Shown here piece after piece: positions 54,146 to 62,700 of a DNA stretch of 64,000 bases. Positions within the stretch are counted from its first letter, which is position 1. The number at the start of each line of letters is the position of its first letter. Source of the DNA: Leptospira fletcheri. GTDB lineage: Bacteria; Spirochaetota; Leptospiria; Leptospirales; Leptospiraceae. The position numbers were made by a program, and so were the translations under genes. Under the pieces are notes generated by a model, which was not told the origin of the DNA, did not search any database, and was given only the letters and a program-made list of their open reading frames with translations. Location of the stretch: the NCBI RefSeq assembly GCF_004769195.1, contig NZ_RQET01000004.1, positions 1,178,001-1,242,000 on the forward strand. The letters run 5' to 3'.

Positions 54146-55027
54146 ATGGCTTATCAGCACAAAGAATTTACTATCCAATCCTCACGCGATAATACTAAGC
54201 TATACTGCCAAGCCTGGATCAAGCCTGATGCCAACCGAGTCATGGTTTTTAATCACGGTTTCGGAGAACATAGCGGTCGTTATAACAACTTATTAAACTA
54301 TTTTAAAGACAGCGATATCAGTTTCTACGCTTTGGATATGCGAGGACACGGTAAGTCGGAAGGAAAGCGCGGACACGCGGATACGTTCGAGCTGTTTGTA
54401 GACGATTTGGCCGATTTGGTTCAGGAAGTCCGTCGTCGGGAAAAGAAAGATAAGATTCTACTTTTAGGACACTCCATGGGAGGAGCCGTCGTCATTCGGT
54501 ACGCTTTAGAGGGAATCAACCAGGACTATCTCTATGCGGTCGTCGCCTCGGCCCCCGCACTGAAAATTCCGGCAAACGCCTTCCAGAAAATCCAGATTGC
54601 CGCCGCCGGTTTCTTACGTAAAATTTCTCCTGCCACCACCTTGGACGCAAATCTGGATATCAACCTATTGAGTCACGATCCGGAGGTGGTCAAAGCTTAT
54701 GCCGAGGATCCTCTGGTACACGGCAAAGTCTCCTTCTCCATGGGATACGAGCTGTTCCAACAGGGTGAGATCGCCAATAAAAAGGCTCCGATCCTGAGGA
54801 CTCCCATATTGATCCTTCACGGGTTAGCGGATCGGATCGCGGATCCCGCAGGAAGTTTGGAATTTTATAACCATCTTGTCTATAAGAACAAGAGGATTAA
54901 AACCTATCCGAATCTATATCATGAAATCATGAATGAAACCTCTCCAGAAAAGGAAAACGTCCTGAAAGATATCAAGGAATTCGTGGATTCACTCGTTCCT
55001 GAAAAAGCCGGTCAAAAAAAAAATTAA
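54146..55027 (+). CDS. Alpha/beta hydrolase, monoacylglycerol-lipase-like
   Basis: A 293-aa serine hydrolase with the MGL pattern: HGFGEHSGRY (37-46, oxyanion), the nucleophile elbow GHSMGG with Ser110, Asp229 in HGLADRIAD and His259 in LYHEIMNE. The likely substrate is a monoacylglycerol or other short lipid ester. The stop codon follows a run of ten A (55014-55023). A one-base slip there would replace the last residue and the stop by a basic tail (IKSAAPKKKRSSKR), so two C-termini are possible. The gene is monocistronic. Confidence 0.92.
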   Translation: MAYQHKEFTIQSSRDNTKLYCQAWIKPDANRVMVFNHGFGEHSGRYNNLLNYFKDSDISFYALDMRGHGKSEGKRGHADTFELFVDDLADLVQEVRRREKKDKILLLGHSMGGAVVIRYALEGINQDYLYAVVASAPALKIPANAFQKIQIAAAGFLRKISPATTLDANLDINLLSHDPEVVKAYAEDPLVHGKVSFSMGYELFQQGEIANKKAPILRTPILILHGLADRIADPAGSLEFYNHLVYKNKRIKTYPNLYHEIMNETSPEKENVLKDIKEFVDSLVPEKAGQKKN

Positions 55028-55086
55028 GTCTGCTGCCCCGAAAAAGAAGCGTTCAAGCAAACGCTAAAAGCGCCAAGAACGTCCGG

Positions 55087-55923
55087 TTATAGACGAAAGA
55101 CTCTCTGCGCGTTTGAAAAAAGGAAACGTTTCAGAGAAGAATCGGGCAGGTCCAGATTTCCGAGCTGGGACGTGCATTTCTTAAATTCCAGATGCGGAAA
55201 ATTCGTACCGAAAAGCACCTTGCTTCTGCCGCTAGTCTTCATATACTCCAACAACTGATTCGGATAATGGGAGGGAAGATAAGCCGAGGTGTCTATGTAC
55301 ACGTTTTCGTGCTTCATACAGACTCCAATCATTTCGTCTATCCAGGGAAATCCCATATGACCTCCGACGATCACCAATTCCGGAAAAGTCAATGCGACCT
55401 CGTCTAGGTAGGGTACGGGTCGTCCCGGTTCGGAGGGCTTGAGCGGTCCGGTCTGACCCACCTGCGTACAAAAAGGGATCCCGAGCTCGATGCACTCCAC
55501 GTAAAGCGGGTAATAATATTTATGATTCGGCGGAAGTTCCCAAAGCCAAGGCAAAAGGAATAATCCTTTGAAATTCAGATCCCGGATCGCTCTCCTTAAT
55601 TCTTTTACCGCCTGCACCGGTTTGTGTAGGTCTACGGACGCGATACCGACAAAGCGGTCCGGAAACAGATTCGTGTATTCGAAGATTTGATCGTTGGTGC
55701 AGACCCATTCGCCCGGTCTGCACCAGGCGCGCAACAAAAGCTTGTCGATTCCCGACCGGTCCATCAGCTCGACGGTTTCTTCCGGTGAAAGGTTGGTGCG
55801 CGCGTATTTTCCCGAACCGGACCTCTTGAAAAGATAGGATACTTCGGGCAATTTTTGGAACATAGAGACCAGGGCGGGCTGCGCCCAAGCGTCGATGATT
55901 TTTCCGGAATATGAGTTTTTCAT
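55087..55923 (-). CDS. Amidohydrolase-fold protein lacking metal ligands
   Basis: A 278-aa TIM-barrel protein of the amidohydrolase-2 family. It keeps the overall pattern, including IVGGHMGFPWIDEM with a conserved His and the C-terminal LFGTNFPHLEF. The N-terminal HxH metal pair is replaced by IIDAWAQP, and the catalytic Asp of the FGSD/FGTD motif is Asn. Loss of both suggests that it no longer binds the usual metal; it may be a metal-independent enzyme or a non-catalytic protein. The gene is convergent with the lipase gene and has no operon partner. Confidence 0.82.
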   Translation of the reverse strand: MKNSYSGKIIDAWAQPALVSMFQKLPEVSYLFKRSGSGKYARTNLSPEETVELMDRSGIDKLLLRAWCRPGEWVCTNDQIFEYTNLFPDRFVGIASVDLHKPVQAVKELRRAIRDLNFKGLFLLPWLWELPPNHKYYYPLYVECIELGIPFCTQVGQTGPLKPSEPGRPVPYLDEVALTFPELVIVGGHMGFPWIDEMIGVCMKHENVYIDTSAYLPSHYPNQLLEYMKTSGRSKVLFGTNFPHLEFKKCTSQLGNLDLPDSSLKRFLFSNAQRVFRL

Positions 55924-56013
55924 TTTTCCGACCTCCGAAAGAATTGGGAAAATTTAATTTTATATCAAACTAATTTGTAAGTCAAGGAGATCGGATGAAA
56001 AAAGAGCGATGAT

Positions 56014-57036
56014 TTAGGGGAGTTTTCGATAAGCGAACAGAAAGGAAAGTGTGAATAAAAGTCCTAGAACCGCAACGACTCCCAGGAGGGTTTTTTCCGC
56101 CGAAACGAAAATCTTTCCGTTCTCTATATTTCGTTCCTGATCGGAAGAAAACGATTCCACCGCTTTTCCTCCGCTCACGGATATGGTCACTTCCTGGCGA
56201 GGAGCGGAATAGGCTACCGAGTAGGCCTTTACGTCCTCCGGGACGTCCGCCTCCAACTTTTTGAGATTCTTCGCTCCCACAAAAGAGAGTTCCATATCTT
56301 TCGGCTTGGCAAAAACGACCCGTTCCCCGTCGTTCTTTTCGAAGAGAAGTTTGTCTTTAAACGTCACGGAGGCTAAATTGTTGGCCGGGATGGAATAGGA
56401 AACGTACAATTGGGAAGTTCCCGGCAGAATGGGGCGATCCAGAATCCATCCCTGTTTTCCGGGACGGAGCTGGAGCGGGATTCCCATTCCGGCGCCTTGG
56501 GTCAATTGAGCGGAAACATCCGTAGCCTCGGATGGGACGAAAATCTCTATAGGATCCGCGTCGTTCTGAAAACTGCGGGGAGGAATGGAATTATTATGGA
56601 GAATGAATACTTTGAATGCGATCAAAGCATCCTTGGATCGGGTGATCTGTAGTAAGGACTTGGTCTTAATCGCGGATCGGTCCTGGGTCTTTTCATAGAC
56701 GGTGATTTCCTGGGGTTGTGCGCGCATCATCGGAACCGGAGGAACGATCTTATTGTAATTCACTCCGCCGTAAGTGACCTGTAAAAGAATAGGAAGTCCG
56801 TTCGGCGCTTCCACTTTCGGTAAGCGGAAACTTCCTCTTACGGGACCGATCTCTCCGACGGAAAGCGGGATCATCTGCTTTTCCAGCGCAAAGGCACGGA
56901 CCTTTTCCGCCGAACCTTCTCCTCCTTTGGTACCGTTCTTGAGAATGACCTGTAATTCCACTTCCTCCGCCTGGAGGGATACAGCGAATCCACCGAAAAC
57001 CAGGAAAAGAAACGGGATAAAAAAGGAACGATACAT
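56014..57036 (-). CDS. Exported protein with C-terminal membrane anchor
   Basis: A 340-aa protein with a signal peptide (1-23, ending SLQA) and a C-terminal span (TLLGVVAVLGLLFTLSFLFA, about 315-334) followed by a basic end, so it is anchored in the membrane with its bulk outside. The exported part is beta-rich and seems to hold two or three immunoglobulin-like modules. I do not recognise the family. It is divergent from the EEP-family gene, with about 170 bases between. Confidence 0.75.
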   Translation of the reverse strand: MYRSFFIPFLFLVFGGFAVSLQAEEVELQVILKNGTKGGEGSAEKVRAFALEKQMIPLSVGEIGPVRGSFRLPKVEAPNGLPILLQVTYGGVNYNKIVPPVPMMRAQPQEITVYEKTQDRSAIKTKSLLQITRSKDALIAFKVFILHNNSIPPRSFQNDADPIEIFVPSEATDVSAQLTQGAGMGIPLQLRPGKQGWILDRPILPGTSQLYVSYSIPANNLASVTFKDKLLFEKNDGERVVFAKPKDMELSFVGAKNLKKLEADVPEDVKAYSVAYSAPRQEVTISVSGGKAVESFSSDQERNIENGKIFVSAEKTLLGVVAVLGLLFTLSFLFAYRKLP

Positions 57037-57205
57037 GCGATCGATTCCATGCTGCCGGAGCCCCCTAAAAAGGGAAAGTCTTTCCGATTCCTTCCTCCGT
57101 AAAATCCGGATCGAAAATTGTGGACGAAACCCCGAGCGTGTTTACAAAAGGATGCTTCGCCGAACGAAGCGGAACTCCGGATGAAAACGGATCTTAGGAG
57201 GAGTC

Positions 57206-58288
57206 TTGAAAATTTTAAAGAACATCCTGTATATCGTGCTGGTCGCATTCTCTCTATTGTTGGCGGCGATTTATTTTTCCACCTTTCATCCGAAGCAAAC
57301 CGAAAACGCGGATGTGGTATGCAAATCCGACGCGCTCGAGATGCCGGGAAACGAGGAATTGAAAGTGCTTTCTTGGAACGTGCAATATTTTGCCGGTAAG
57401 AAAAAAGTCTTTTGGTACGACGTTCCCGACGAATCCGGTCCGGACACCGTGACAACTTCCGAAGAAGTGGAAAACACTTTGAAAAAGGTCGCTAACGTAA
57501 TCCTGGAAACGGATCCGGACCTGGTACTCCTACAGGAAGTGGACGACGGGGCCAAAAGGACTCGCGGGGAAAACCAATCGGAGAGATTGGTTCCATTACT
57601 TTCGGATTTTTATCCGTGCAGGACGGAAGCGTTTTATTGGAAAGCGGGATTCGTGCCTCACCCCAAAGTTCTAGGATCGGCCGGAATGAAGCTGGTCATT
57701 TTGAGTAAATATAAAATCGCTTCGGCGGTGCGTTATCAGTTGCCTCTGGCCGAAGCGGATCCTATCAGTCGTCAGTTCCAGTTGAAGCGGGCCGTACTGA
57801 AGGCGGATCTTTCCGTATCGGGGGGGCGAAAGTTCTCCGTTTTAAACACCCATTTGGATGCGTTCTCGATGGGAACTGACACGATGCAAAAACAGGTGAA
57901 GTTCCTTTCGGATCTGTTGCGGAAGCTGGACGGAGAGAAGTCGGTTTGGATTTTAGCGGGAGATTTCAATCTTCTCCCCCCGGATTTCGATCGGAAAACC
58001 TTGCATCCGAATGGAGCGTTTTATTACGGGGATGATCAGGAAATCAAGCCACTCTTTGATCGTTGGTCTTCCGTAGTTACGAAGGAGGAATTGAACGGTC
58101 CCGAAAAGGAGAAATTCTTTACCTATTATCCGAACGACCCGGCCATCGCGAAGCCGGACCGGACCATAGATTATATTTTCTATTCGAGAGGATTGGTCAA
58201 AACCAAGTACGGCGTCTTTCGGAAAGGGGACGCGGCCGAGGCCAGCGATCATTTCCCGTCGGAAGCGGTCTTTCGTTTCGGGGAATGA
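57206..58288 (+). CDS. Endonuclease/exonuclease/phosphatase-family protein
   Basis: A 360-aa member of the EEP superfamily with a single N-terminal membrane anchor or signal peptide (8-24, [17 protein letters not shown]). Catalytic motifs are present: SWNVQYF with Asn58, LLQEVDDG with Glu111, [11 protein letters not shown] near 252 and the terminal SDHFPSEA near 347. Such exported members hydrolyse phosphodiesters or phospholipids (sphingomyelinase-like) or extracellular DNA. The start is TTG, supported by a strong AGGAGG four bases before it. Confidence 0.87.
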   Translation: MKILKNILYIVLVAFSLLLAAIYFSTFHPKQTENADVVCKSDALEMPGNEELKVLSWNVQYFAGKKKVFWYDVPDESGPDTVTTSEEVENTLKKVANVILETDPDLVLLQEVDDGAKRTRGENQSERLVPLLSDFYPCRTEAFYWKAGFVPHPKVLGSAGMKLVILSKYKIASAVRYQLPLAEADPISRQFQLKRAVLKADLSVSGGRKFSVLNTHLDAFSMGTDTMQKQVKFLSDLLRKLDGEKSVWILAGDFNLLPPDFDRKTLHPNGAFYYGDDQEIKPLFDRWSSVVTKEELNGPEKEKFFTYYPNDPAIAKPDRTIDYIFYSRGLVKTKYGVFRKGDAAEASDHFPSEAVFRFGE

Positions 58289-58341
58289 ATTGCCTTTCCC
58301 TTTCTAAGGGAGAAGTTGGAAAAAAAATACGAAGGTTTATT

Positions 58342-58800
58342 ATGAGACCGTTTAAGATTCTAGGAATCCAGCAGGTGGCAGTCGGGGGCGAGAGCAAGGA
58401 CAAGCTGAGGAACTTTTGGGTGGATGTCCTAGGTTTGGAAAATGTGGGAACTTACCGCAGCGAAAAAGAAAATGTGAACGAAGATATTCTTAGAATGGGT
58501 AAAGGGGCTTATGCGGTGGAAGTGGATATCATGGAACCGGTGGATCCGACGAAAAGTCCGAAAGTACATGATCCGAAATTGAATCATATCGGTCTCTGGG
58601 TAGACGATATTCATAAGGCTGTGGAATGGCTTTCTTCGAAAGGAGTCCGATTTACCCCGGGAGGAATCCGGAAAGGCGCCGGGGGACACGATGTTACCTT
58701 TATTCATCCGAAGGGAAACGAAGAATCCCCGCTTTGCGGAGAGGGAGTGCTGATCGAATTGGTTCAGGCGCCGGAGGAAGTCATCCGGGCGCTCAGCTAA
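58342..58800 (+). CDS. VOC-superfamily epimerase/glyoxalase-like protein
   Basis: A 152-aa VOC protein with the two-module layout, starting [20 protein letters not shown] and ending [12 protein letters not shown]. The metal-ligand pattern is partly visible: a Gln (IQQVAV) in the first strand, His in [12 protein letters not shown], and a terminal Glu (VLIELVQ). The closest familiar pattern is methylmalonyl-CoA epimerase or lactoylglutathione lyase. The ATG at 58342 has GAAGG at a good distance; the longer open frame overlaps the previous gene and is not used. Confidence 0.87.
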   Translation: MRPFKILGIQQVAVGGESKDKLRNFWVDVLGLENVGTYRSEKENVNEDILRMGKGAYAVEVDIMEPVDPTKSPKVHDPKLNHIGLWVDDIHKAVEWLSSKGVRFTPGGIRKGAGGHDVTFIHPKGNEESPLCGEGVLIELVQAPEEVIRALS

Positions 58801-58803
58801 ATC

Positions 58804-58838
58804 TCCGGAATCCGCGTACTGAATCGGTGCGCGGAATT
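58804..58838. terminator. Possible hairpin between VOC and siaC-like genes
   Basis: An imperfect inverted repeat, GGAATCCGCGTAC against GGTGCGCGGAATTC, lies between two convergent genes. It has one or two mismatches and no strong T-run on either side. Confidence 0.4.
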
Positions 58839-59212
58839 CATTTGTAAGATTTCATTTGAAACGGAATGCTCAAGTCCGAGGAAAATTCGGCACCGGTCTC
58901 CTGCATGTCCTCATCGTCTTCTTTATACAACCATTCCACTTCGACCTTACCGCCTTTTTCATGGAATTTTTGTAGATTGTCCAAAATGTCCATGATCACC
59001 TTCGAGGAACTCGTGTTGAAATAATCCATCTGAAACTTCAGTCGGATCCGTTTCCCGTCGGACTGCATGGCTTTCAACCATTCAAATACAGGCTTGTAAA
59101 ATGCCATTGCGTTTTCCGGGTAGGATTCCCCGATGATTTCCGCGTCGCCCTTGGACGAATCTAGGATGACTTCCGGCGAGGTTTTAGTCTGCTGTATGTG
59201 TAAGGATTCCAT
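58838..59212 (-). CDS. SiaC-family (DUF1987) partner protein
   Basis: A 124-aa protein of the DUF1987/SiaC family: SLHIQQTKTSPEVILDSSKG, then GESYPENAMAFYKPVFEW, then LKFQMDYFNTSSSKVIMDIL. In Pseudomonas SiaC is the switch protein phosphorylated by SiaB and dephosphorylated by SiaA; the serine or threonine target would lie in the NTSSSK segment. It is the last gene of the SiaA-SiaB-SiaC order, two bases after the kinase-like gene. SiaC controls a diguanylate cyclase in Pseudomonas; no cyclase is seen here. Confidence 0.88.
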   Translation of the reverse strand: MESLHIQQTKTSPEVILDSSKGDAEIIGESYPENAMAFYKPVFEWLKAMQSDGKRIRLKFQMDYFNTSSSKVIMDILDNLQKFHEKGGKVEVEWLYKEDDEDMQETGAEFSSDLSIPFQMKSYK

Positions 59213-59214
59213 TC

Positions 59215-59769
59215 TTAGTTTTCCTTAGTAAAGAATGCAGAAATCGTGAAGAAAGAATTGTTATCGTCCACAGTATCGAAATGAAACACGAGCGGTCCGT
59301 CCGATTTGCGAGCGATATCTATCAAGCCAACTCCCGAGCCCTTGCTGTCGTCAGGTCGTTCCGCTCTTAGCTGCTGCTGATAAAAGGACTTTAATTCGTC
59401 CTTATTCATCGAGTTGATTCTTTGGATCCTTTCAGAGAGAAAGTCTAGCTTCTCATTCTGGACTAGATTGCCCGACGCGATTTGATAGCCAATCGAATTT
59501 TCCCTGACGGCAAGAATACCTACTCCGGCTTCCTTCATTTCTTCATTTGTGCGGCGCTCGGAAGAATAATGCAGCATATTCTGTGCAAGTTCGATAAAAA
59601 CCGCAAAGATTTTCTTAATTTTGACTTCTGCACTCAAGGAAGTTCGGATCAAGGATCCCAATTCCGTGAGAACTTCCTGCGAAAGTCTACCTTTAAAACT
59701 GACGAGTAAGTCGTACTCGCCCGCTTCTTTGTAGGATTTGAATAGATTTAAGAGCTCGTTGTCCATCAT
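59215..59769 (-). CDS. SiaB-family protein kinase
   Basis: A 184-aa GHKL-fold protein of the SiaB type. The fold motifs are IFAVFIELAQNMLHYSSERR (the N-box, ending in a conserved Asn) and DSKGSGVGLIDIARKSDGPL (the glycine-rich ATP lid), with a beta strand of charged residues at the end. SiaB kinases phosphorylate SiaC. The third ATG (59769) is chosen because AAGGAAG lies six bases upstream; the first ATG at 59775 overlaps that site. It lies between the phosphatase-like and SiaC genes. Confidence 0.88.
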   Translation of the reverse strand: MMDNELLNLFKSYKEAGEYDLLVSFKGRLSQEVLTELGSLIRTSLSAEVKIKKIFAVFIELAQNMLHYSSERRTNEEMKEAGVGILAVRENSIGYQIASGNLVQNEKLDFLSERIQRINSMNKDELKSFYQQQLRAERPDDSKGSGVGLIDIARKSDGPLVFHFDTVDDNNSFFTISAFFTKEN

Positions 59770-59797
59770 TAGCATCTTCCTTTTTCAGAAACTTCTC

Positions 59798-62700
59798 CTA
59801 CCGTCCGTTCAAGACTAACCCGACTAGCGTGATGTCGTCTCTCTGCGCTTCTCCGTTTTGATGAGCCGATAAAAAGGATTCCAATCTTTCCTTTTGTTCC
59901 GTGCAGGGGAGGTGTTCTATGGTCCCCAGGAAATTCAAAAATCCTTTGGTGCCGATCTTTTCGCGATTCGGATTGGGCTGATCCATAAAGCCGTCAGTTG
60001 TCAGATAAACACTTGTACGGACTTCCGGCTCTAGCGGGATGGAATGCGTGGTAAATTTTCTCGTTTCTTCTGTCTGCCTTCCGCCGATGGAGGCTCTATC
60101 CCCTTTGATTTCCGACAAGATGCCCCCTTTTCCTATAAAAATAGGACGTTTAGCTCCGGCAAAGAATAAATTTCCTTTTTCAATTTTGAGTAAGCAGATA
60201 TCCATTCCGTCTCCCGAATTCGTTTGTTCTCTGTCCTGTTTTAGGGCTTGTCGAACTTTCTCGTGCAAAGATTCTAAAATCAAAGCCGGATCCGAAATTC
60301 CGGCTTCGGTCACGATTTGGTTTAGAAGGGTGTTTCCGATCATGGACATGAGAGCACCCGGCACTCCGTGACCCGTGCAATCGACGGCCGCGAGAAAGAC
60401 CGCTTCTTCCTGTTTGTAAAACCAATAAAAATCTCCGGAGACGATATCCTTCGGTCGGAAAACGACGAAGTGTTCCGCCAGAGTCTTGCCGAGAAGCTCG
60501 TCGGCCGGTAGGATGGCTTGTTGGATATTTAAAGAATACGTAATGCTATCCGTAATGTGCTGGTTCTTAAGGGCCAGATCATCGTTTGCACGGGCCAATT
60601 CCTTGGTTCTTTCTGCCACCTTGTCTTCGAGATTCGCATACAACAAGGCGTTATCGATGGAAATCGCCGCCTGTGAGGAAAGGATGGAGATGGTTTGCAA
60701 CCGGTCCGAGGTAAAGGCCGCCTCCGAAAGATTGTTTTCGAGATAGAGAATTCCGATCAGTTCCCCCTGCTTGATAATGGGGGAGCAGAGCACGGATTTA
60801 GTCTTCTGTTCACGGATATAAGGATCCTTATTGAATTTCTCGTCGGAGTGAGCGTTTTTCAGTACGAGATCCTCTTTTGTCCTTTCCACGTAGTAGATGA
60901 TGCTGATCGGTAGATTCGAACTCTCTTGAACGGGAATTCCTTGGAGTACGTGGATTTCCTCGCTCCAAATATTTCCTTCCGCCTCTATCGAAAGTTTTCC
61001 GTCGCGTTTGAGGATCAGAATTCCTTTTTGAGCGCCCACGTTTTCGATGGAGATCTGCATGAGCTTATCAAGAAGAGCTTCCAGCTTGATCTCCCCGGAA
61101 ATCACGTTCGAACTCTTGAGTATGGATTGGAAATCGAGGGTTTGTCCGGTATATACTTCCGTCGCGGAGGCAGTATGAGTCCCGATCGTTCCGAGAGTGT
61201 AGGCAGTGCGGAACGTACCTCTGCTTTTCTCTCTTACGAATTCGGGATGTTCCACACGGAGTATCTCCTGCTTTTTCAGAGCACCCCATTTTCCGTATCT
61301 ATAATAGGATTCGCTAATGTACTGGGCCGCGATTTTTGCGCTGCCTTTTGCCAACCAGAACCTAGCCGCCAATTCGCACCCTAGGGCTTCATCGTTGGAG
61401 TACTCGTTTTTGGCGGCGAGCTGTACAGCCTGCTCGTAGGTTTTTGCCGCTTTCCAGTTCTTGTATTCGAGGCGGGAGAGTTCCGCGTCCACCAGAAGGT
61501 ATTTATGCTCGAAATTTTCCGGCGAGTTTTCCGAAAGTAGTTTCAGCTTCGTTAGGTTCTGTTTGATCTTTTCCAGGAATTTCGTTTTTTGGGCCTGGGA
61601 AGAGGACTTAAAGCTCGCCGCCATAGCTAACGCGTGAAGATACGCATGCTCCTCCACGGAGATTTGTCCCGAGATATAACCCAGAAGTCCTTCGGCCTCG
61701 TCCAACTCCTTAAGAGCGGCAGCGAATTCCCCATAGGTAAGTAAAACCCTCGATTTCATGATCTTAAAGAGGCAGATCGGAAAAGGACTTTGGTGAGCGT
61801 TGCATAGTTCTACGAACTGAGTCTCGTCCATTTCTTCCGTGGAAAATTCCAGATGGGAAGCCGTCTTTCCTCTCAAGTTCGAGAGAACCAAGGCGGAAGC
61901 GAGAACGGTATCGATCGCTAGATTGTTTTTCACCTTTCTAGAAAATTTTAAAAGAGCGTCCACTTTCGACGCGGCAGATTCGATATTTTGGGATTGCAGA
62001 ACGATGTTGACCGCGTCGTTCATGGCGCAATATCCACCGTGAAGAAATTCCCCGGATTCGAGGCTGGATTGTATTCCCTTTTGGTTAATGTCTTCGGAAA
62101 ATTTCAGGTGTTTCACGAACGGGGTCGTGTAGTTAGCCAGGATATTCGCGGCTTTAGTGGTTCCGCTCGGGTTTTTGTGTTTTTCGCTGACCTTGACCGC
62201 GAGTTCGGCGAATTCGAATCCTTTTCTGTATTCTTGGTATCCCGAGGCCAGTACGACCCCGTAGGAGGAATAACCGTAAGGATCGGAAAGGTTTCCGTGT
62301 TTCAGAAAGAGATTCACCATCTTTACGCATATCACAGGAAACAGCGCGAGGGCGAAATTATACGCGGTTGGAATCGCGCCGATCAGAAGGTTTACCGCCA
62401 TGATGTGTTCCGGTTGCTGCATCAGAGGAAGATCCAGTAAGGAATCCACCGTTTTGCCTTCCAAAGCTCCGTTCGCGATCTCCATTTCCTGGGTCAGGAC
62501 CAGTCCGAAATCGGTTTCCGGAATATTTACGCCTAGGGGTTTGAGCGCTTTTACGATCGTAGGCAGGGCGAGATCGAACTTACCCAAGGCGGAATACTGG
62601 ATGATGAGCATATTGTACGCTTCGGCTTGTTCTACCGAAGTTTTTCCGTATTTCAATAACACATCTATGATCTTTTGAGAGTCTTCGAAGTTCCCCGTGA

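Noticed and set aside
57118..57455. Frames crossing the divergent promoter region of the exported protein and EEP genes
   Set aside because: Rich in Arg and Ser, as expected of shadow frames; no domain.
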